Shown here: piece after piece, positions 56,058 to 64,000 of the stretch
Numbering within the stretch: position 1 is the stretch's first letter
Layout of the letters: each line of letters begins with the position of its first letter
Assembly: GCA_024196135.1 (NCBI GenBank)
Contig: JAMQCK010000095.1
Location: forward strand, 1 to 64,000
From: Pleurotus ostreatus/Saccharomyces cerevisiae fusant
Taxonomy: Eukaryota > Opisthokonta
Direction of reading: 5' to 3'
DNA: 64,000 bases
Made by a program: the position numbers and the translations under genes
The notes under the pieces: model-generated
The model's database searches: none
What the model was told of the DNA's origin: nothing
What the model saw: the letters and a program-made list of their open reading frames with translations, nothing else

Positions 56058-57209
56058 TTAACGGGCGGCGTATCCAGTGCACCGGTCGCTGTGACGCTTG
56101 AGCACGCCGGGGTTATCGAACGCGAGGCCGCACTTGTTGCAGGCGAAGCCCTTCTTCCCGATGTGGGAGCGCTCGTGAGCTGTACAGGAATGGAAGGTCA
56201 AGATCCGTGTCGAGCGTGAGAAGCGAGGAAGCGTACCCTGCAGATTGTGCTTGGCTGTGAAGCCCGCCTCGCAGAACGTGCAGAAGAACCTGTGTGGCTT
56301 CTTCCGGCGGCGGTCGGCCGCACCACGCATAGCAGGTGTCGCGACCTCGGACTTCGCGATGGGCCGCGCGTACGACTGGTACGTGCTACCCACGTTCTGG
56401 CCGTCGTAGTCCATTGCGAAGGAGTGCGCGCCGTCGGACCACTCGCTGAGGGAATCCTGGCCGGCGTACGGACTCGAGAAAGCCGAGGGGATCGGCGAAG
56501 TCGGGGGCGGGCTGCTGTTAAAATGCATGGCAGGCGATAGCGGATCGGTGTATGGGACCGCGGCTGCAAGGCGGTTTTGAGCTACTGACGAACCGGCCGT
56601 CGTAGTAGAGGTGTTTTCGTAGGGGAGAGACCATGAGGGGGGCGGCCACGACATGCTCTCGGACGCGTCGACTGGCGGCATGCTGTATTGATGTCCATGC
56701 GGATGTCCAGCCCCCGCTGTACTCGCCAGGGGATGGAAGCCGCCGGTCTCGGGAGAAGAGGGGGTAGGGCGATAGGCGGCAGGTGGAGGCGGAGGGACAA
56801 GATCGCCCCCCATATAGTAGTCGTGTGCCGGCGGGAGTCTAGTGCAAGATTCACGGAAGTGCAGTGCATCTCTATCATTCGGCGGCAGATGGGTACTTGA
56901 TGAATGAGATGAGGCGCCTGAGGCTACGCCAGGGCCTGACACGCGAGGATTAGTGAATGAACGGTATCAGGGGTGTACTAGGATTACTTACCTGCGTAAG
57001 GACCTGATTGGCAGCACGGCCACGGCGGGTAGCTAGCAGGTGCCGGGTGCGACTGCGAGCGATGGGCGCTCGCATGACGCTGCACGTCGGGATTTGGGGA
57101 CCTGATTTGCCAGGATCAGGCGCCGTGAAGGAAGAAGCGAAAGGTGTTCTACTCACATATTAAATGGCTGACCACCAAGTCCGTAGGCTGGGTATGTTGG
57201 TCCGAGCAT
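56058..57209 (-). CDS. Two-finger zinc-finger protein (C2H2 plus C2HC), gene 2
   Basis: Paralog of zinc-finger gene 1. The main open frame starts at GTG. Two small upstream exons join in phase: ATG at 57209 (MLGPTYPAYGLGGQPFNM), then SPNPDVQRHASAHRSQSHP. About 230 residues of Pro/Ser/Tyr-rich, probably activating sequence follow (GGDLVPPPPPAAYRP). RRRKKPHRFF is a basic lead-in to finger 1, CTFCEAGFTAKHNLQAHERS plus His. Finger 2, CNKCGLAFDNPGVLKRHSDR plus Cys, is C2HC. An intron splits the residue just before the first zinc-binding His, phase 1, as in genes 1, 3 and 4. A TATATAA box on the minus strand lies at 57348-57354. Probable transcription factor. Confidence 0.82.
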
Positions 57210-58132
57210 TAAGGTAGAGCGAAGGCAATTAATGTGAGGAATAAGTTATCAGAGACGCTGGCCAAGCGAGAGTCCGGACGAGAGTCCGTGAGAGAAGGGG
57301 AAACAGCAGAACGGGAGGCAGGATGAAAGAGGCGCGCGCTCGCCTTCTTATATACATTGCCCATTGCACACGCGTGTTGGTCTCCCAAGACCAGGTGATC
57401 GCCCAAATAATACCATTGCAGTACACCGTGACCCATGAGGAGAGTCCAAGTAAGATTTGGTCGGGCACAAGCCGATCGCGAATCGATCCTACAGTAACGT
57501 CAGCGCATCCCGGACGTTCCGTTCAGCGGCACCTTGAACTGATGGATGGCTGTGGTCGCAGCTAGCTGTACTAGGGCTAATTATGCGGGTCTCCTCATGC
57601 GATCTATGCGATAATCAGCTTCACGTGCGCTCTGCATGCAAAGGACGCAAGCGCTTCTCACCGCAATTCCAGAAGATGGGCGAGCGCCCGACGTGTGGAC
57701 ATCCTGTATGGCTGGGCGACTAAGGCTTACGTAGACGACGATAGCGCCGGCTTCATGATTGCGGAGGGCGGTCCGAGGCCGCTGAGGCTGTTGCGAAAGT
57801 CCATGTCGTGGTTATTATCAGTACTGCAGCCCCCGTTTTCTACAGCTTTGAGTTGAGGGCCCTGAAGGCGAGTCCAATGGGAGGACCTGCAAAGCGAAGA
57901 GAGGCGGAGCAGATCGGTTGAGGCCGCGCTAGGCGACAGTCGTCAAGTTTGAGGTCCTTGATTGCTACATTTGAGCCCTAGAGCACGGCGCGCCTGGGGG
58001 TCAGATAACTGACCGGCGATGACACTGACAGAGGACACGCAGCGAAGGGCAGACGGGAAGGACGAGTAGGTAAGTGAGTCACTGATCTATGAGGGTATCA
58101 CACAATGCAGGGTATGGAAGCCAGACCTCGAT
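57210..58132. other. Intergenic region between zinc-finger genes 2 and 3
   Basis: Zinc-finger gene 2 promoter (TATATAA at 57348-57354) and 3' flank of gene 3. No gene seen. Confidence 0.5.
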
Positions 58133-59595
58133 CTATTCTATCTCGCGCGAGGCAGCACCCCGACAGCGTTTCTTGTGGTAGTCGCGCACGCCCGGGTTGT
58201 TGAAACGCAGGGCGCACATAGGGCAGGGAAAGGCCTTCTTCTGCTCGTGCGAACGGAGGTGATCTGGGAGTTGGGATGGCGCGCAGCTCGGTCAGTAAAT
58301 TGCTGCAATTATACGGCGGGTGACTCACTGCGCAAATTGTGGCTCCGTGTGAACGACTTCAAACAGCCCGGCTTTGGGCAATGAAACTTGGCGTCGTGCT
58401 TCCGCCGCTGGTCGGATTTGCGCGTCATCGCCTCCGTCCCAATCTGCCCACGCTCGACCTTGGTCGCCCTGCGGCTTGGCGCCTCGACGAGGCCCGAGCT
58501 GGATGACGCCCCGCCAGCATACGCTGCCGAGTCCTATAGAGCCAGGGATGAGCCATGTGCAGCGATAGCTTATGTTTGAGTACACCCACATTATATCCAT
58601 GCGCGCTCGGTGCGGGCTGTCTCATGGAGCTTGCGCTCGATGATCGCGAGCTGAGGTCGAATCTGGAGAACCATGTGGTCGTCTGCGCGACGCCGTCGAC
58701 GTCGAGCTCGCTTGAGGGCGGAACAGCCGACGACGCGGGCACGTCCATGTTCCAGGGCGGCATTGGCGAGGGCGCAGCGACGTTGGGGTAATGTGCGTAA
58801 TTGTCGAAGGTGGGCGTCATCGCATCATTCGAAGGGAGGATTCCATACGCGCTCGAGGACACCCCAGTCCGCGACGGCATTGCGGACGACTCGGGGTACA
58901 TGTTCGTCGGCGTCAACTCGTCGTCGGGAGGGTAGTACAGGCCGCCCAGATTTGCGTAGGCCATACTATGCTGAGGTTGTTGGCGAAGCGATGGGTACGG
59001 CGAAGGCCCCATGGTGGGATACGGAGGGTTCGAGAGGTAGGGAGCGTTGTGAGCCTCAGAGCGTAGGCTCGGGACAGGGATTTGTGGTTCAGGGAACGGT
59101 ATACGATTCGTGACTGTTGAGGCTCGTGCGCGGCCCATGGGAGTATAATTGTCCTGTGGCGAGCATGGGGGAGGGTCACTGACGCTACGATTTCGACGCG
59201 CCGAGGGACCAGGCAGGCGGGGATCTAGGGAGTGTGGTGAAAGCCAGTCGGGCGCCGGGGCGAACGACACGTTCGGCATAGCAGGTGCTAGGCTGTCGAC
59301 GGGGCTGTAAGTGGGACCTGCGGGTGGGGGTTGGGAGACATCAGGGAATTCATGAGAGTGCACTCACCGTCGCTGGTAGAAGAGTCGGCATCTGTGATCG
59401 GGGAGAGCGGACCCGGCTGCGTCGGTTTGCCATACCACGCGCTCCTAGGGACACGTTAGACACGTTAGAAATGTCGCATACGTCTCAGCATCAATAGCTT
59501 GCGCACTCGGTATCGTTGCATGGCGGTGTCGCCGTGCGGATATTGATGGCGAGATGCTGCTCGTAAGGTGTTTCGGACGAGACGTAATGGGCCAT
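58133..59595 (-). CDS. Two-finger zinc-finger protein (C2H2 plus C2HC), gene 3
   Basis: Paralog of genes 1 and 2, about 400 residues. The first exon starts at ATG 59595 (MAHYVSSETPYEQHLAINIR). A GTGCGC donor then leads to ESAWYGKPTQPGPLSPITDA, and a GTGAGT intron to GPTYSPVDSLAPAMPNVSF. The middle is Pro/Ser/Tyr-rich. After another intron (following HGYN) comes EAMTRKSDQRRKHDAKFH, a basic lead-in. Finger 1 is CPKPGCLKSFTRSHNLRNHL plus RSH, with the intron inside the Asn codon (phase 1). Finger 2 is CPMCALRFNNPGVRDYHKKR plus Cys (C2HC). It ends GAASREIE, TAG at 58133. A TATATAT box on the minus strand near 59690-59697 precedes the start by about 95 bases. Confidence 0.82.
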
Positions 59596-60776
59596 GAGGA
59601 ACGGCGCAGGGGGATCGTAAGTGGGAGCAGACAGACGGCTGAGAAGGTCAGGGGGAAAGCGATGGTAAGAGAGAAGATTGAGCACATGCATATATATCGG
59701 TGGCACTGGCGCTTACATACGACACAGCCTGATGTGATGGTCAACAGCGTTGCTCGGGCCCTTCACGGTCGCAGGCGCCGTTTCGCAGAGCAGACACGAT
59801 CAGTGACGCAGATGCGGTATGCGTTTGAGTGCCGGGATCCTTCTTTGCGACACGATGCCGCCAGGCTTCCGCTTGCGGAAAGCATCCGCGTAAATGGCCA
59901 AGCATCATCCTCCGCTACAGATCCCAGGGCCCTCGCCCTGAACTCGCACGCGGTATATACTAACCGACCTGAACTGCCGATGGGAGAGCACAGTGCGTTC
60001 CTCGTGCCTTCCATATACTAGCTGTGTCCCACGCAACCAGCCTGGCTCTCCCGGCAGTGGCATAAACTCGGAAGCTCGACGCTCTGTCATGACACGTCAT
60101 TTGGAAGTTCCGCGGTGAACTCTGCAGGCGGACGACACCAACACTGCAGCATCTGCTTCTCACGAGGAATAAGGTTGAGGGTACTAGAGCCGGATCTTGA
60201 GTGACATCGCCTTATGAGCATTGTTAGCGCCCTTTACCCGATGAAGAAGTGCCTTTGTGACTGACCTCTCCCGGACAAACTGCCGTCACAGCTTACAGCC
60301 TTTCCAGCTGTGTCTGCAATGTGAGCGGCCGTTTCAACTTCATCTGCTGCTGGAAATCCCCGCGGACGGACATGAAGGCTCTCGTCAAGCCGTGAGCATC
60401 AACAAGGTCAAATACGAGCACGGGATAAAACGTTCCGCGGCAAACAATCACCTTCCTATTCGGGCGGATGGACCCACAAGTTGACGCAGTCTCGTGAACC
60501 ACTCATTGTCGCTGGCTCAAATACGGGAGCAGAGCTGCTGTTCAGACTGCTGTGAATAAATTGATTGCTATAGGTGGCTCTCCCGTCCAGAATACAACGA
60601 TCGGACAAACCACTAGGGTCGGCTAGAAGAGAACGTACACGCACGGGTATCGGTATCAAGCAAGAAGAGTCAAGGACATATTTGTTACATGAAATCAGAC
60701 ATAAGAAACAGCTTTTTTTCACTAACCCAGAATCAAGTGACGAGTGATAGTACCCAGCAATACGACGACCCATATT
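59596..60776. other. Intergenic region between zinc-finger gene 3 and F-box G
   Basis: Zinc-finger gene 3 promoter on the left and F-box G 3' flank on the right. A 155-codon open frame (59554-60021, plus) overlaps the promoter and first exon of gene 3 and has no features, so it is not called. Confidence 0.5.
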
Positions 60777-62356
60777 CTAAGCCTTGCAGCCGCCATGTAT
60801 CCCAACGATGCGAGCGTCCAACAAAACCGGTATCATCAGCCTCACCGAGGTCCAACGCGCTTCCATCCTCTCATTCCCGCCGTAGCTAAGAAGTCTCCCG
60901 GGTTCGATGTATGGAAAGAATCGGGTGAGGAAAGAGGCGACGTCCTTGCTGGATGTAATGGGGGAGTGCATGACGTTCAGCGCCCGCAACTTCTCGTGGG
61001 CGTGAGGGAACGGGATGCTGGCTTCGTCGGGGACCACGATAGTCGTAGCATCGACGACAAACTGGAGCTCCCCGAGATGCGGGCAGTACTGCGCGAAGGA
61101 GAGGAGGCTGTTGAGGGTGCAGGCCGGTCGGTCGGCCAGGTTTACTCGAGAGGGGTATAAACACAGTCGACGAAGATGGGGCCACGATCGCGCAATGCAT
61201 TCCAAGTCCGCGTCCGTCAGCCGGACCAAGCAGAATTGGATGTGAACGTCGGTCAAGTTCGTGAAGGAGAGCAGCGGCTGGATATCGTCGAGGACGAGGG
61301 GTCTGACGTTGACCAGTATCCCTCCCTGCATGAGATCAAACAAAGAGAAAACGGTGAGGGTCTCCAGCGATTTGGTACCACAGTACCGGCGCACGTATGC
61401 GGAGAGCGTACGAATATCGTCGGCCTTCAGTATGCCTTCGACCTTAAGGGAGACCAACGAATGGGGCCGGAGCATGGCGAGGGCACGCCCCGCGCGCGAG
61501 TCCCAGGCCATCATATGCAGCTCTCTGAGGGCGTCGCTTGGCGCAGGCGGCTTGCGAACATAGGGTTCGGGTGCGTCCATGTCGAAAGATATGTGCAGCG
61601 ATTTGAGCCGCGGCAAGGTGGCCATGATCGCCAGCCCGCAGCGGTCCACAGAGGGTCCGACGAGCTCGATTGCCTCCAAGCTGTGCCATCCGGCCATCGC
61701 TTGAATGATATGATTGTGCAGGATGGGACCCGGTGAGCAGATAGCGAGGGTCCGGACGGCGTCCGGCTGTCGAGCCTTCAAAGCCAGAATCATTCCGATC
61801 TCGACTGACGCGTTCTCGTCACGCGCGGGGATCGTGTCGTTGATGTTGTACGTGAGGTCGAGATCGTCAACGCATGTGCCGACGATGGAGAGCACGAGGG
61901 GCGCAAATGGTGAAGGTCCTTCATATTCTAGCTTCTGCGCCTTTGGGAGCAGCGGGTCTCCGCCAAGGGCGGCGAGCATTATGCCAAGATCCTTCGCGCT
62001 GATGCTCATATGGTCGCGCCAGAGGCCAATCTCCTTGACGAAGGCCCCATAGTACCGCACGCGCGCGAGGTCAGCGGCGGAGAGCTCTTTCGTCAAATGC
62101 TACGTTCAGCCGTCAGCGCTCAGGTATTCGGAGGGTATGTAGTACACACGTATGTTTTGTTTTCCTCGTCATATTGGCAGCTCTCCTCCGGCAGCAGCGC
62201 GATGAGCGGACGAAGGGACTTGCAAGTATGCCACAGGAAACTGGCGGCCGGACCGAGAAAGGCTAAGCATGACTGCGCAACAGAGGCGAGTGTACGCTTG
62301 TCGAGGTAGCCCAAGATCTCGAGAATAATTTCGGTGGTCTGTAGGGCTGGATGCAT
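60777..62356 (-). CDS. F-box/LRR protein G
   Basis: Paralog of F-box F, 509 residues in exons 62356-62150 and 62099-60777. The N-terminal F-box is MHPALQTTEIILEILGYLDK, then LASVAQSCLAFLGPAASFLW. The short linker CQYDEENKTY is followed by the intron, HLTKELSAADLARVRYYGAF and degenerate leucine-rich repeats (LPRLKSLHIS, WPHLRRLCLYPS, CPHLGELQFVVD). It ends LLDARIVGIHGGCKA. The start was chosen by alignment with F-box F; an upstream in-frame Met exists but adds unmatched residues. Probable SCF substrate receptor. It sits between zinc-finger genes 3 and 4. Confidence 0.85.
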
Positions 62357-63288
62357 TGCGCAGGCTTGTTCGAATCTCTCTGTAAACTTGTGAAGGTAAT
62401 ATGAGCTTGGGCTGCGCACGACACAGAATATGACTTCAACATACCCGCTCAGGTTGACCTTCAGGAGGTCAGAAAAGACTGGAAGAGGTCAAGACGAAGT
62501 TGGAAAATTGACTGCGGCGTTGAGTCGGCGGTCGGTCGACTTGCGCGCCACCGTACGTCCGCTTCCAGCGACAGCCTGTCACAGTCAGTCACAAAGCTAA
62601 TGACTCACCGTGACCCGACCACTAGCAGTCCCGTCCACGCTGTCGCGCTGTCGGGTACTCGGATATGGAAGCAGAGCTGCTATTGCGATTGCTGTAAGAT
62701 ACACCAGTGGCTCGTGAGGCAATGAGAACGAGGTAGAGGCGATGATAACGAGATGGCAGGCCGGTAATAACGAGATGGAGGCAATGAAAGCGAGACAGCG
62801 TCCAAAAACAAGCCATCCGACGAATCACTAAGGCTATCCAGAAGAAACGAGTGCGTATAAGGCTGTTGGTACAATCGCGAAGGCGATGCGTGGCGTGGTC
62901 GTTAGAGGTGATGCGATTATGGGGTGGCTGAGGGCGCGGGGGAGGGGCGAATACGACGCGCGCGGGGTGTGCAACGCGCGATGGTAAGCCACAATGTAGA
63001 AGAGGAAGAGGATCACAAGGAGGAAAGCCGAAGGTTAAAACAAAGTGCAGCCCAAGGAGCGAATAACGAAGAAATAAGTAAAACGGTATCAAGACGTCGT
63101 GAGAGGTATACATATAGGGGAGGAAATAAGGCAAATAAACGGCGATATTAGCGAGGTGGGGAGTAGCATAGCCGGAGACGTGAGCTCGATGGATGAGGAG
63201 GCGAGATCGGGAAAGTGTTCTATACGAGAACGAGGGCCATATTCTATCCGCGAAGGACAGGGTTCTACACGAGAACGAGGACCGCGTC
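62357..63288. other. Intergenic region with short tandem repeats
   Basis: Imperfect tandem units around AACGAGATGG(A/C)GGC lie near 62720-62795. Two copies of TACACGAGAACGAGG-type sequence lie near 63220-63285. GTCAC pairs near 62579-62595 are upstream of F-box G. No gene seen. Confidence 0.5.
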
Positions 63289-64000
63289 CTAGGAAGACGA
63301 GACGTGCCCGCCTGCCTGCTTCCCGGGGTTCTGGCTGCACTGGTTCTCGTGCCTCCGCGCCGTGCCCGAGGTCGTGAACCCGTTGCCGCAGTACTTGCAC
63401 TTGTGTGGCTTCACTCCCTTGTGTGAGTTCATGTGGTCTGCAACGCCCGTTAGCCACCGTTGAAGACATAGCTCGTCACGGTTGTAGACATGGCTCGCCA
63501 CTGGTGTAGACATCCCTCGAACTCGTCGAGAACATAGCTCGAACACTCATGCAAGACATAGCCCATGAGCAAAGGGGATGTACTCACTCGTCAGGTTATG
63601 CTTCGCAGTGAAGGTCGCGTTGCACTGCTCCCAGGTGCACCTGAAGTCCGCAGCCTTCTTGCGCCGCCCGCCGCTCGCCTGCAGAATCGCAGCCGACGCG
63701 ACCTTCTTCTTCACGATGTCGGACTCGCCGAGCTGAAGGTCTTCCGCGGATGTCGGTGAGAGGAAGGACGAGGAGGAGGACGCCTCGTTCGAGTAGAACG
63801 CCTCCTGCCCGCCGCGGAAGGATGAGGAGGACGAGGACTGCTGCCCAGCGCGGAACGGCGACGGCTCCTGGTACGGCGCCTCCTGCCCAGCCAGCGCATC
63901 CGGCGGCGCAAGACTGCTCGACCCAGCATACCGCCTATCCTCCGACATCGAGCCACGGTGCCCGAAGCGCGCCGGGCTCGGCTCGCGGAGGAAGAGGTCC
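63289..64000 (-). CDS. Two-finger zinc-finger protein, gene 4 (partial, runs off right edge)
   Basis: The frame is open to the end of the window upstream of an internal ATG at 63948, so the 5' part is probably missing. The visible N-terminal part is Ser/Gln/Pro-rich (RAGQQSSSSSSFRGGQEAFY). A basic lead-in (GGRRKKAADFR) precedes finger 1, CTWEQCNATFTAKHNLTNHM plus NSH. A 150-base intron (63587-63438) splits the Asn codon before the first zinc-binding His, phase 1, identical to genes 1-3. Finger 2 is CKYCGNGFTTSGTARRHENQ plus Cys (C2HC spacing), but it lacks the NPG of the other three. It ends GKQAGGHVSSS, TAG at 63289. The intron contains a minisatellite. Confidence 0.8.
63458..63569. repeat. 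Minisatellite inside the zinc-finger gene 4 intron
   Basis: About five imperfect copies of a 22-base unit containing AGACATAGCTCG, with variants AGACATGGCTCG, AGACATCCCTCG and GAACATAGCTCG. The array fills most of the intron and accounts for its length of 150 bases, compared with about 60-65 bases at the same position in genes 2 and 3. Confidence 0.65.

Noticed and set aside
59554..60021. 155-codon plus-strand frame
   Set aside because: Antisense to the first exon and promoter of zinc-finger gene 3, with no domain or splice support.

Overview
This window is nuclear DNA of a filamentous basidiomycete, most likely a wood- or litter-decaying Agaricomycete. The evidence is dense genes split by 45-60 bp GT-AG introns, GC-rich third positions, many F-box/leucine-rich-repeat (LRR) genes, basidiomycete-style zinc-finger proteins, and an expansin-like secreted protein. 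I cannot name the species. Gene models were assembled by joining reading frames at splice sites that restore phase and family motifs. Several long open frames begin at TTG or GTG, so they are internal exons rather than true starts.

Layout. 0-9 kb: a two-finger zinc-finger gene, a neutral trehalase (seven exons, PKA site, calcium motif) and an HNH-nuclease-like protein. 9-14.3 kb: two paralogous F-box genes, then a TMA46-like CCCH protein. 15-19.5 kb: the splicing factor CWC2, a small cysteine-rich secreted protein and a protein with repeated cysteine modules. 19.6-23 kb: a third F-box paralog with an apparent frameshift, then a serine-rich protein with one zinc finger. 23.9-29 kb: a vacuolar-type amino-acid transporter and an HxxxD acyltransferase. 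29-34 kb: an intronless F-box gene, a decayed tandem copy of its 3' half, and another F-box gene. 34-37.6 kb: an epoxide hydrolase and a serine-rich basic protein. 39-43.6 kb: mitochondrial genes ATM1 and PGS1. 44-48.9 kb: two tandem glutathione S-transferases divergent from a second epoxide hydrolase. 49.2-55.3 kb: an F-box gene, NDUFAF7 head-to-head with FRA10AC1, and an expansin-like protein. 56-64 kb: three more two-finger zinc-finger genes with an F-box gene among them; the last runs off the right edge.

How the genes relate. Conserved core genes (trehalase, CWC2, TMA46, ATM1, PGS1, NDUFAF7, FRA10AC1) alternate with lineage-expanded families. There are seven F-box genes plus one F-box pseudogene. 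Four zinc-finger genes share an intron at the same codon and phase. Two epoxide hydrolases share an intron position, and two GSTs share promoter sequence. The GST pair beside an epoxide hydrolase looks like a small detoxification neighbourhood. No tRNA, rRNA, CRISPR array or intact transposon was recognised.
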